A DNA stretch of 58,192 bases from JAFTYR01 sp964571375 (GTDB lineage Bacteria; Pseudomonadota; Gammaproteobacteria; Burkholderiales; Burkholderiaceae_F). Position 1 is the first letter of the stretch; each line of letters starts with the position of its first letter. A program made the position numbers and the translations under genes. Of the stretch, positions 32,585 to 40,754 are shown in pieces. The notes beneath the pieces were generated by a model that searched no databases, had not been told where the DNA came from, and worked only from the letters and a program-made list of their open reading frames with translations. Location: positions 1-58,192 of the forward strand of contig CAZNBL010000003.1 of NCBI GenBank assembly GCA_964571375.1. The letters are read 5' to 3'.

Positions 32585-33280
32585 TCAGAGGATTTCAGAG
32601 GAATTCGGGATCCACTTCCATTCGCCGGGAGCGAGCTCGGCGGGAAGTACGAGTTTGCCGAACTGAACGCGGCGCAAAGACTGAACACGGTTGGAAGCAG
32701 CTGCGACCATGCGCTTGACCTGGTGATATTTACCCTGAGTGATTGTCAGGCGGATCATCAGATCATTGACGATCTCGCAGTCGGCGGCCTGAACCTTTTC
32801 GTTGGTGTCGCGCAGTACGACGCCGGCGAGAAGCGTGTCGACGAATGTCTGGGTGACCGGGTGTCGCAGACCGACTTCGTAGATCTTGGCAACCTTCTTC
32901 TTCGGGTGCGTCAGGACGTGATTGAGCTTACCGTCGTCGGTAAAGAGAAGCAGGCCGGTTGTGTCTTCGTCAAGACGTCCGATCGGTTGTACGTTGCGCT
33001 TTCTGAGCGGAGCGGGCAGCAAAGAGTTGACGCTCGGATGTGCGAGGGGCTTGGCCGAACATTCGTAGTGTTCGGGCTTATTCATGACAAGAATGGCTTT
33101 TTCGTAATAAGGCCAGACAACACCGTCCACAGAGAAGGTGTCGCCGTCTTCGAAATCGACCTCTTCGTCCGGATCGTCGATGACCGCATTATTGATGCTT
33201 ACTTTGCCGGCGGCGATCAGGCCGCGGCAGTCGTAGCGTGTACCGAAACCCTGAGAAAAAAGTAGCTGTTCGAGCGTCAT
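32585..33280 (-). CDS. rsuA: Pseudouridine synthase, RsuA family
   Basis: Converts uridine-516 of 16S rRNA to pseudouridine (family inference). The 231 residues have an N-terminal S4 RNA-binding domain (about 1-55), the ILVMNKPEHYECS entry strand, the catalytic Asp in GRLDEDTTGLLL and the KYHQVKRMVAA motif typical of RsuA/RluB/E/F enzymes. The LTHPKKKVAKIYEV loop is also conserved. RluE/F-type alternatives are possible, but the S4 domain and overall length fit RsuA best. Confidence 0.88.
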   Translation of the reverse strand: MTLEQLLFSQGFGTRYDCRGLIAAGKVSINNAVIDDPDEEVDFEDGDTFSVDGVVWPYYEKAILVMNKPEHYECSAKPLAHPSVNSLLPAPLRKRNVQPIGRLDEDTTGLLLFTDDGKLNHVLTHPKKKVAKIYEVGLRHPVTQTFVDTLLAGVVLRDTNEKVQAADCEIVNDLMIRLTITQGKYHQVKRMVAAASNRVQSLRRVQFGKLVLPAELAPGEWKWIPNSSEIL

Positions 33281-33290
33281 ACGGAGTCCT

Positions 33291-34067
33291 TTAAATATTC
33301 CATTCGTAATCTACGATGAGAGGGGCGTGATCGGAGAAGCGTTCCTCGTTGTAGATCGATGTATTTCGGGCAGAAGCGGCAAACGCGGGTGTGGCGATCT
33401 GGTAGTCGATACGCCAGCCGACGTTCTTGGCTCTTGCCTGACCGCGGTTGCTCCACCAAGTATAGAGGTCGGGGCCTTTTTCCAGGGTGCGGAAGACGTC
33501 GACCCAGCCTTCGGTGCCGAACAGGTTGTCGAGCCAGCCTCTTTCTTCGGGCAGGAAGCCGGAATTCTTGAGATTTCCCTTCCAGTTCTTAATGTCGATT
33601 TCCTTATGGGCGATATTGACGTCGCCGCAGAAAACGACTTCTTTGCCGCGTGCCTTAAGTTCTCTTAAGTGGGGCAGGAATGCATCGAGGAAACGGAATT
33701 TGGCGGCCTGACGCTCTTCGGAGGAGCTGCCGGAAGGAATATAGACGCTGACCAAAATCAGGTTGTCGAACTCGAGTTCGACATAGCGGCCTTCGGCGTC
33801 GAATTCCTCGTTGCCGAAACCGATGCGTACCTGTTGAGGTTCGATTCTGGAGTAAACCGCACAACCCGAGTAGCCCTTCTTTTCAGCGTAATGGGCATAG
33901 TAGCGGTAGCCCGGGAATTCAGTGTAATCGGCCGATAAATCAGCGGCCTGAGCCTTTAACTCCTGAATGCAGACAATATCGGCATCCTGAGCGGAAAGCC
34001 ATTGAAGAAAACCTTTTTTAGCGGCACTGCGGATGCCGTTGGTATTGGCCGTGATGATACGAAGCAA
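33291..34067 (-). CDS. xthA: Exodeoxyribonuclease III
   Basis: AP endonuclease/3'-5' exonuclease for base excision repair. The 258 residues show the EEP-fold motifs: ANTNGIRSA, IQELKAQ (metal-binding Glu), GDVNIAHKEID (catalytic Asp/Asn), WRIDYQIAT and SDHAPLIVDYE (catalytic Asp-His). Normal length for the ExoIII/ExoA type. It is divergent from pyrE with a 62-bp spacer. Confidence 0.94.
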   Translation of the reverse strand: MLRIITANTNGIRSAAKKGFLQWLSAQDADIVCIQELKAQAADLSADYTEFPGYRYYAHYAEKKGYSGCAVYSRIEPQQVRIGFGNEEFDAEGRYVELEFDNLILVSVYIPSGSSSEERQAAKFRFLDAFLPHLRELKARGKEVVFCGDVNIAHKEIDIKNWKGNLKNSGFLPEERGWLDNLFGTEGWVDVFRTLEKGPDLYTWWSNRGQARAKNVGWRIDYQIATPAFAASARNTSIYNEERFSDHAPLIVDYEWNI

Positions 34068-34129
34068 GGAATGCCCTCCGAAGAAGTAAAATAGCGAAGT
34101 TGTGCAATATTCTGGGAATCAAATCACCT

Positions 34130-34810
34130 ATGTCAACACTGGAACAGCAATTTATTGAATTTTCTATTCAAACCAATGTTCTCCGCTTCGGAGAGTTTAA
34201 AACGAAAGCAGGCCGTCTCTCGCCTTATTTCTTTAATGCCGGTCTTTTTAACTGCGGTTCCAGTCTTGGAAAACTTGCAGATTTTTATGCCAAGACTCTT
34301 CTGAAGGCAAAGAATGAAGGTCGCGTTGAATTCGATATGATCTTCGGTCCGGCCTACAAGGGTATTACGCTTGCCGCAGCTGTTTCGATCCGTCTGGCCG
34401 AGCTCGGCTGCGACGTTCCGTATGCATACAACCGCAAGGAAAAGAAGGATCACGGTGAAGGCGGTGTCGTGGTCGGCGCCCCTCTTAAGGGTAAAGTCAT
34501 CATTATTGACGACGTGATTTCTGCAGGTACTTCCGTCGGTGAATCCGTTGAAATCATCAAGCAGAACGGTGCGGAACCTGCAGGTGTTCTGATTGCTCTG
34601 GACCGCATGGAATGCGCCGGTACCGCCGAGCATGTCGAACCGGTTTCTGCCGTTGAACACGTTGAAGAAATCTATAACATTCCTGTCGTCAGCATTGCTT
34701 CGTTGGCCGACCTGATGAACTATCTGAAGCAGACAGACGTTCCTGAACTTGCTGTCTACAGCGCTGCGATCGAAAACTATCGCAACCTCTACGGTTCCAA
34801 GAAGATCTGA
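34130..34810 (+). CDS. pyrE: Orotate phosphoribosyltransferase
   Basis: Condenses orotate with PRPP to give OMP in pyrimidine synthesis. The 226 residues start MSTLEQQFIEFSI and include FKTKAGRLSPYFFN, GPAYKGITLAA, YNRKEKKDHGEGG (catalytic Lys loop) and the PRPP-binding VIIIDDVISAGTS. ATG 34130 is preferred over GTG 34100 because homologues begin there. A strong terminator follows. No attenuator-type leader is seen upstream. Confidence 0.95.
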   Translation: MSTLEQQFIEFSIQTNVLRFGEFKTKAGRLSPYFFNAGLFNCGSSLGKLADFYAKTLLKAKNEGRVEFDMIFGPAYKGITLAAAVSIRLAELGCDVPYAYNRKEKKDHGEGGVVVGAPLKGKVIIIDDVISAGTSVGESVEIIKQNGAEPAGVLIALDRMECAGTAEHVEPVSAVEHVEEIYNIPVVSIASLADLMNYLKQTDVPELAVYSAAIENYRNLYGSKKI

Positions 34811-34828
34811 TTTTTTTGCCGCAGATAA

Positions 34829-34860
34829 CAACAAAGCACCCCGAGGGGTGCTTTGTTTTT
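34829..34860 (+). terminator. Rho-independent terminator after pyrE
   Basis: AACAAAGCACCCC-GA-GGGGTGCTTTGTT, a perfect 13-bp stem, is followed by T. The short loop makes it very stable. It may also stop gatB transcripts arriving on the minus strand. Confidence 0.88.
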
Positions 34861-34889
34861 TAGGACGAATCCTTTATCGGTAAAGCTTC

Positions 34890-36330
34890 TTAGGAGAGCT
34901 TGGCCTTGAGGATGTCGTTAACCTGAGCCGGATTGGCCTTGCCCTTGGTGGCGCGCATAACACGACCGACGAGAGCGTTGAAAGCCTTGTCCTTACCGGC
35001 CTTGTACTCTTCGACCATCTTCTGGTTTTCTGCGAGAACCTGGTCGATAGCGGCTTCGATGGCGCCGGTATCGGAGATCTGCTTCAAGCCCTTGGATTCG
35101 ATAAGAGCATCGACGTCGTCGCCTTCCTTTTCCCAGATAGCAGTGAAGATTGTCTTGGCGCCCTTCTGGTTGATCGTACCGTCAGTAAAGCGCTTGATGA
35201 TCTGAGCGAGCTGCAGGGCGGAAACCGGGCATTCGCTGATGTCGAGTTCTGCGTTGTTGAGGCTTGCGAGAACATCGCCGCGGATCCAGTTGGCAGCGGA
35301 CTTCGGATCCTTGGTTTCGACAGCCACGGTTTCGAAGTAAACGGCCAGAGCACGGTCGGAAGTAAGCTGATAAGCATCGGCTTCCTTCAGGCCGTAAGTT
35401 TCGATCATGCGGGTACGCATAGTCTGCGGCAGTTCCGGCATTTCCTTGCGGACGGAATCGATCCATTCGTCGGAGATTTCGAGCGGAAGCAGATCGGGAT
35501 CCGGGAAATAACGGTAATCCATCGAGTCTTCCTTGGAACGCATCTGACGTGTTTCGTTGCGGTCCGGATCGTAAAGCATCGTAGCCTGAACAACCTTGCC
35601 GCCGCTGGTGATCACGTCGATCTGACGGGCAACTTCGTACTCGATGGCAGCCTGCAGGAAGCGGAAGCTGTTGAGGTTCTTCACTTCGGTACGGGTGCCG
35701 AATTCCTTCTGGCCCTTCGGGCGGACGGAAACGTTGGCGTCGCAACGGAAGTTACCCTTCTGCATGTCGCCGTCGCTGATGCCGATCCAGACAACGAGGT
35801 CGTGCAGGGTCTTGGCATAAGCAACAGCTTCTTCTGCGCTGTGCATGACCGGTTCGGTCACGATTTCAAGCAGCGGAGTGCCGGCACGGTTCAGGTCAAT
35901 ACCTGTCTTGCCGTGAACAACACCGTGGATACTCTTGCCGGCATCTTCTTCAAGATGAGCGCGGGTCAGTTCCACAGTCTTTGTGTATGTATTGCCTTCG
36001 GAGTCGGTGACNNNNNNNNNNACCGCCGATAACGACCGGGTACTCGAACTGGCTGATCTGATAGCCCTTGGGCAGATCAGGGTAGAAATAGTTCTTGCGG
36101 GCGAAAACGGAGCGGTTGGCAACCGTAGCGTCGATAGCAACGCCGAAACGGATGGCACGCTCGACAGCGCCCTTATTCAGAACCGGCAGGCAGCCCGGAA
36201 GAGCGAGGTCAACCGGACAGGCGTGTGTATTGGGATCGGCTCCGAATGCGCAGGATGCGCCGGAAAAAATTTTGCTCTTGGTCGAAAGCTGGACGTGTGT
36301 TTCAAGTCCGATTACAACTTCCCATTCCAT
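34890..36330 (-). CDS. gatB: Asp-tRNA(Asn)/Glu-tRNA(Gln) amidotransferase subunit B (interrupted by gap)
   Basis: tRNA-binding kinase subunit of GatCAB, which amidates mischarged Glu-tRNA(Gln) or Asp-tRNA(Asn). The N-terminal 103 codons (MEWEVVIGLETHVQL ... YPVVIGG) and the C-terminal 373 codons (VTDSEGN ... GKANPAQVNDILKAKLS) are both clear GatB, with RKNYFYPDLPKGYQIS, RAHLEEDAGKS, DANVSVRPKG and DYRYFPDPDL. Ten N bases (36012-36021) separate them and put the two halves out of frame, so the gene is probably intact in the organism but its sequence here is incomplete. Typical GatB length implies roughly 4-9 missing residues. Lies downstream of gatC and gatA. Confidence 0.93.
36012..36021. other. 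Assembly gap (10 N) inside gatB
   Basis: Ten undetermined bases. The flanking reading frames are each complete in codons up to the gap, so the true insert must be a multiple of three bases, not ten. Confidence 0.99.
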
Positions 36331-36342
36331 AAAAACCTCTTT

Positions 36343-37797
36343 TTAGTATCCCTTCGGAGCTTTGGTGTGCCAGTCGGTAACCTTCTGGTATGCATCGGCT
36401 GCGTTGAGCAGACGGCCTTCGCGGCATTTCGGAGCGATCAGCTGCAGACCGAACGGCAGGCCCTTGGAGCTGATGCCGCAGGGAACGCTCATGCTCGGCA
36501 GACCGGCCAGAGAGCCGGGAACTGTGAACAAGTCGCTCAGGTACAGGGACAGAGGATCCTTGTTGTCGTCGTAGCCGAAAGCAGCGTCTGTGGAGACCGG
36601 GCAGGCGATGATGTCGCAGGACTGATCGAAGATACGGTCGAATTCCTGGGAGATCAGACGGCGGACCTGCTGAGCCTTGATGTAGTAGGCGTCGTAGTAG
36701 CCGTGCGAGAGAACGTATGTGCCGATGAGAATACGGCGCTTCGGTTCTGCACCGAAACCTTCGGAGCGGCTGCGCTTGATCATGTCGACGAGGTCGTCGT
36801 AGTTTTCGGCGCGGTGACCGTAACGGACGCCGTCGAAGCGGCTCAGGTTGGAGCTGGCTTCAGCCGGAGCGATGATGTAGTAGACGGGAACACCGAGTTC
36901 GGCAGTCGGCAGTTCGATGTCGACAAGTGTGGCGCCGAGCTTCTGGTATTCGACAAGAGCGTCTTCGATCGACTTCTTCAGTTCGGGATTGAGCTTTTCC
37001 ATCCATGCGCGAGGTACACCGACGCGAAGACCCTGGACACCCTTGCCGAGGTCGTTCATGAAGTTTTCGCCGGGCATCTGGATGCTGGTGGAATCGCGGT
37101 GGTCGAAACCGACCATGTTCGAGAGAACCATGGCGCAGTCTTCGGCGGTCTGAGCGATAACGCCGGCAGTATCAAGACTGGATGCGAAAGCGATCATGCC
37201 CCAGCGGCTCGGACGGCCGTATGTCGGCTTGATACCGGTGACGCCGCAGAAGGCAGCCGGCTGACGGATCGAGCCGCCTGTATCGGTGGCGGTGGCAACA
37301 GGAGCGAGGCGTGCGGCAACGCAGGCGGAGGAACCGCCGGAGGAACCGCCCGGGACAACGTCCTTGTTCCAGGGATTCAGAGTCTTGCCGTATGCGCTGT
37401 TGGCAGTGGTGGAACCCATAGCGAATTCGTCGCAGTTGGTCTTACCGAGGCAGACCATGCCGGCGGCCTTGAGCTGCTCGACGACAGTAGCGTCAAAGGG
37501 GCTCATGTAGCCTTCGAGCATCTTGCTTGCGGCAGTGCTCGGCCATTCGCGGGTGACAAAAATATCCTTGTGAGCAACGGGAACGCCGGTGAGAGCACCG
37601 CCCTTGCCTTCGGCGATAAGGGCATCGGCCTGCTTAGCCTGCTCGAGCGTTGCGTCTTCGTTGACGCTCAGATATGCATTGATGTCGGAGGCCTTGATCT
37701 TTTCGAGGTAGGCCTGAGCAAGTTCAACGGCAGAAACTTCCTTGCCGGCGAGCAGTCGGCTGGTTTCTGCAACGGTCAGATTGGTGAGATCCGTCAT
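36343..37797 (-). CDS. gatA: Asp-tRNA(Asn)/Glu-tRNA(Gln) amidotransferase subunit A
   Basis: Amidase subunit that hydrolyses glutamine and passes ammonia to GatB. The 484 residues have the amidase-signature catalytic triad: Lys77 in VPVAHKDIF, cis-Ser152 in GGSSGGSSA and nucleophile Ser176 in DTGGSIRQPA. Normal length. It is 5 bp after gatC and 12 bp before gatB. A complete GatCAB implies that the organism makes Gln-tRNA or Asn-tRNA, or both, indirectly (which one depends on whether glnS and asnS exist elsewhere). Confidence 0.97.
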   Translation of the reverse strand: MTDLTNLTVAETSRLLAGKEVSAVELAQAYLEKIKASDINAYLSVNEDATLEQAKQADALIAEGKGGALTGVPVAHKDIFVTREWPSTAASKMLEGYMSPFDATVVEQLKAAGMVCLGKTNCDEFAMGSTTANSAYGKTLNPWNKDVVPGGSSGGSSACVAARLAPVATATDTGGSIRQPAAFCGVTGIKPTYGRPSRWGMIAFASSLDTAGVIAQTAEDCAMVLSNMVGFDHRDSTSIQMPGENFMNDLGKGVQGLRVGVPRAWMEKLNPELKKSIEDALVEYQKLGATLVDIELPTAELGVPVYYIIAPAEASSNLSRFDGVRYGHRAENYDDLVDMIKRSRSEGFGAEPKRRILIGTYVLSHGYYDAYYIKAQQVRRLISQEFDRIFDQSCDIIACPVSTDAAFGYDDNKDPLSLYLSDLFTVPGSLAGLPSMSVPCGISSKGLPFGLQLIAPKCREGRLLNAADAYQKVTDWHTKAPKGY

Positions 37798-37802
37798 AGT
37801 CT

Positions 37803-38090
37803 TTATTCAATAACTTTAGGTACAAGGAAGAGGCCGTCCATTTCATCAGGGGCGTTCTTCATATTTTCAGAGCGGTTGTCAGGTTCGGTAACCTCATCTT
37901 CCCGGAGCCTTTGTTCACCGCCGAAGGGGTGGGGCATGGGGGCGATACCTTCTGTATCAACAGACTGGATTCTTTCAACCATCTGAAGAATGTCGTTGAG
38001 CTCAACGAGCATCTTCTCGGCACTCTCATCGGAGAGTTCGATACGGGCCAAATCGGAGATTCGGCGGACGTCATTAAGAGTAAGAGCCAT
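37803..38090 (-). CDS. gatC: Asp-tRNA(Asn)/Glu-tRNA(Gln) amidotransferase subunit C
   Basis: Small 95-residue subunit that wraps around and stabilises GatA-GatB. It starts MALTLNDVRRISDLARIELS, includes ELNDILQMVERIQSVDTEGI and ends with the conserved MDGLFLVPKVIE. First gene of gatC-gatA-gatB, divergent from mreB. Confidence 0.95.
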   Translation of the reverse strand: MALTLNDVRRISDLARIELSDESAEKMLVELNDILQMVERIQSVDTEGIAPMPHPFGGEQRLREDEVTEPDNRSENMKNAPDEMDGLFLVPKVIE

Positions 38091-38146
38091 TTGTCGTAAA
38101 AAAAATTAAAGGAAAACTCGATTTCTTCTTGTTTCCACGCGTAAAA

Positions 38147-38241
38147 CCATTCTCATTTCAGAATGGCGCAATGCTTTTTAGTCTATCATCATGGGCTGAT
38201 TTGAGTTTCACTGATGTGGTGAAATTTACCTATCGAAAAGG
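38147..38241. promoter_or_regulatory. gatC/mreB divergent spacer with inverted repeats
   Basis: Three short inverted repeats are visible: CCATTCT-N6-AGAATGG (38147-38166), TTTCAC-N7-GTGAAA (38206-38224) and TTACCT-N4-6-AGGTAA (about 38226-38241). The last ends about 15 bp before the mreB start and overlaps the region just ahead of its AGGGGG ribosome-binding site. Any could be an operator or leader hairpin; this is suggestive only. Confidence 0.3.
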
Positions 38242-38256
38242 TAACAGGGGGAAGTG

Positions 38257-39303
38257 ATGTTCGGAGCTCTTAGAAGCTACTTTTCCAACGATTTGGCTAT
38301 TGACCTCGGTACAGCTAACACGTTGATTTACTGCAAAGGCAAAGGCATGGTTCTTGACGAACCGAGCGTTGTTGCCGTTCGCACCGATAAAAGTAATAAA
38401 AACAAACTTGATGTCAGAGCGGTAGGCCGCGAAGCAAAGAATATGCTCGGCCGCGTTCCGGGCAATATTGAAGCTATCCGTCCGATGAAGGACGGCGTAA
38501 TTGCCAACTTTACAGTTACTGAGCAGATGCTCAAGAGCTTCATCAAGAAAGTTCATACGCCGAGCATCTTCTCTCCGAGACCCCGTATCGTTGTGTGCGT
38601 GCCTTTCGGCTCCACACAGGTCGAACGCCGTGCCATTAAGGAAAGTGCCGAAGCAGCCGGTGCCAAGCAGGTTTACCTGATTGAAGAACCGATGGCCGCC
38701 GCTCTCGGCGCAGGCCTGCCGGTTTCCGAAGCTGCCGGCTCCATGGTGATCGATATCGGCGGCGGTACAACCGAAGTCGGCGTTATCTCTTTGGGCGGTA
38801 TCGTTTACGCCAGCAGCGTACGTGTCGGCGGCGATATGTTCGACCAGGCCATCATCGACTACATCCGCCGCAACTACGGCATGCAGATCGGTGAACCGAC
38901 AGCCGAAATCATCAAGAAGGAAATCGGTTCTGCTTTCGTTTCCAGCGAAGTCAGAGAATTCGAAGTGACCGGCCGCAACCTCTCCGAAGGCGTGCCCCGT
39001 TCCTTCACAATTTCCAGCAACGAAGTGCTCGAAGCTCTTACCGAACCGCTCAATCAGGTGGTCGGTGCTGTTAAGAAGGCTCTCGAACAGACTCCTCCGG
39101 AACTCGGTGCAGATATCGCTGTACGCGGTCTGATGCTTACCGGCGGCGGTGCACTTCTCCGCGACCTCGACCGACTGCTGATGGAAGAAACCGGTCTGCC
39201 CGTTGTGATCGCCGACGATCCTTTGAGCTGCGTTGTACGCGGTTGCGGCATCGCCCTTGAAGGCATCGGCAAGATCGAAGACTCTATCTTCTGCTTCGGT
39301 TAA
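38257..39303 (+). CDS. mreB: Rod shape-determining protein MreB
   Basis: Bacterial actin that guides lateral cell-wall synthesis. The 348 residues start MFGALRSYFSNDLAIDLGTANTLIY (phosphate-1 motif DLGTANT) and include the phosphate-2 IDIGGGTTEVG, the adenosine motif LTGGGALLRDL and the conserved GMVLDEPSVVA. ATG 38257 has AGGGGG at good spacing; the GTG three bases earlier is less likely. First gene of mreB-mreC-mreD-mrdA-rodA-rlpA. Confidence 0.97.
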   Translation: MFGALRSYFSNDLAIDLGTANTLIYCKGKGMVLDEPSVVAVRTDKSNKNKLDVRAVGREAKNMLGRVPGNIEAIRPMKDGVIANFTVTEQMLKSFIKKVHTPSIFSPRPRIVVCVPFGSTQVERRAIKESAEAAGAKQVYLIEEPMAAALGAGLPVSEAAGSMVIDIGGGTTEVGVISLGGIVYASSVRVGGDMFDQAIIDYIRRNYGMQIGEPTAEIIKKEIGSAFVSSEVREFEVTGRNLSEGVPRSFTISSNEVLEALTEPLNQVVGAVKKALEQTPPELGADIAVRGLMLTGGGALLRDLDRLLMEETGLPVVIADDPLSCVVRGCGIALEGIGKIEDSIFCFG

Positions 39304-39315
39304 GTCGGGAGTTTT

Positions 39316-40224
39316 ATGGCAGGTCCCTCTTCTGGTAAGAGATTCTTCGATTCTGGAGTCTCGCTGTTTACCAGTTTTGGCTTTTTTGCGGCGCTTTCCA
39401 TTCTTTGCATCACCGTGGACCATAAGATCCAGTTCATGGATCCGGTCCGCTCGAGTCTTGCGGATTTTTCCGAAGGCGCCTACCGCATGATGGCCGGCCC
39501 CCTTGAGGGGCTGACGGGCCTGTCCGAGCACGTGCGCTCAAAAGCACGACTTGTTTCCGAAAATCAGGTACTGCGTGAAGAAAATAAGAAGCTGCAGCTC
39601 GATGCGCTGCGCTTTGAGGAAGTTCTGTCGGAAAACATCTCCCTGCGACAGCTTCTGAAAGCTAAAGAAAGCTACGCAGTGCCGTCTCAGCTCTTTGACG
39701 TCATTCGCGTCAATTCCGACGGCTATACCCAGACATTTACGATTAAAGGCGGTTCCGACGACGGGCTGAAAGTCGGTATGCCCGTAATTTCGGAAGCCGG
39801 GCTGGCCGGACAGATTATTCGTGTCTCCCAGCAGTCGAGCATCATTCAGCTGATTCAGGACAAGGATCAGCAGATTCCTGTCATGTTTAAGAGAGCCGGC
39901 GTATTCGGCGTTCTGCAGGGATCGGGAGACGGTTCCACACTTATCAGCCGCGATCTTCCTTTCAATGAAGAAATCAAACCCGGCGACAAGGTTGTTACCT
40001 CCGGTCTCGACGGTATTTATCCGAGAGGTATTCCGGTCGGTGTCGTGATGTACTCCAAGCCTTCGGCCGCCGAGATCTACAGCAACGTATCCGTTGCCTG
40101 TCCCAAGAGCATTAACAAAGGTAATTCCGTATTGGTGCTTCTTGTTGATACCGAGCGCGTCAAGCCGCTGCAGGAAAATGAAGAAGTGAAAGACGGACAG
40201 CGCCGGAGGGCTGTAAGGCGATGA
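39316..40224 (+). CDS. mreC: Rod shape-determining protein MreC
   Basis: Bitopic inner-membrane protein linking MreB to the periplasmic wall machinery. The 302 residues have a short cytoplasmic start, one membrane helix (about 20-40), a coiled coil (about 70-115, ENQVLREENKKLQLDALRFEE), and two periplasmic beta-barrel domains with the conserved GLAGQIIRVS and SGLDGIYPRGIPVG. It overlaps mreD by 4 bp. Confidence 0.95.
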   Translation: MAGPSSGKRFFDSGVSLFTSFGFFAALSILCITVDHKIQFMDPVRSSLADFSEGAYRMMAGPLEGLTGLSEHVRSKARLVSENQVLREENKKLQLDALRFEEVLSENISLRQLLKAKESYAVPSQLFDVIRVNSDGYTQTFTIKGGSDDGLKVGMPVISEAGLAGQIIRVSQQSSIIQLIQDKDQQIPVMFKRAGVFGVLQGSGDGSTLISRDLPFNEEIKPGDKVVTSGLDGIYPRGIPVGVVMYSKPSAAEIYSNVSVACPKSINKGNSVLVLLVDTERVKPLQENEEVKDGQRRRAVRR

Positions 40225-40748
40225 GCAAGTTATCTCAAGGCTGGATTCTCCAAAAACGCGAGCGCCGCGAAGGCGATCCGTCTCTTGCCGGTCCTATCTG
40301 GGTTTACGGTACTTTGATCTTATGCTGGCTGCTTGATCTGCTTCCCTGGAGCAGCGAACCGATGGTGCCGAGCTGCCTGTATCTGAGTCTGGTGTTCTGG
40401 TCGATTTACCGACCGGAGCGTATGTACTTTCTGCTCGTATTTCTTCTCGGTATTTTGGTTGATGCGGGTACCGGTGCCGTATTCGGTCAGAACGCTCTGA
40501 TTTTCTGCACAGCCGTATTCATTACACAGCTGATGAGCCTGCGTCTGCAGTGGCTCTCCGGTATCGGTCAGGCTCTGAACCTGATACCGGTTTTTCTGTT
40601 GCCGACCGTTATTCTCACCGCGGAGAGCCTGTTCCTCGGTGATTTCACATTTTCCTGGGCATGGCTTGCCAAGGCCGGGGTAAGTGTTGTGATCTGGCCG
40701 ATTTGGAGCTGGCTGCTGTCCGGAAGTATTTTCTCCCATAGAGAGTAG
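40221..40748 (+). CDS. mreD: Rod shape-determining protein MreD
   Basis: Small polytopic membrane protein of the elongasome, 175 residues with about five hydrophobic segments after a basic N-terminus. Recognised by position between mreC and mrdA and by LVFWSIYRPERM and the FLLGILVDAGTGAVFGQNAL segment. The function is scaffolding with MreC; no catalytic site is expected. Confidence 0.93.
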   Translation: MSKLSQGWILQKRERREGDPSLAGPIWVYGTLILCWLLDLLPWSSEPMVPSCLYLSLVFWSIYRPERMYFLLVFLLGILVDAGTGAVFGQNALIFCTAVFITQLMSLRLQWLSGIGQALNLIPVFLLPTVILTAESLFLGDFTFSWAWLAKAGVSVVIWPIWSWLLSGSIFSHRE

Positions 40749-40754
40749 AGCACC

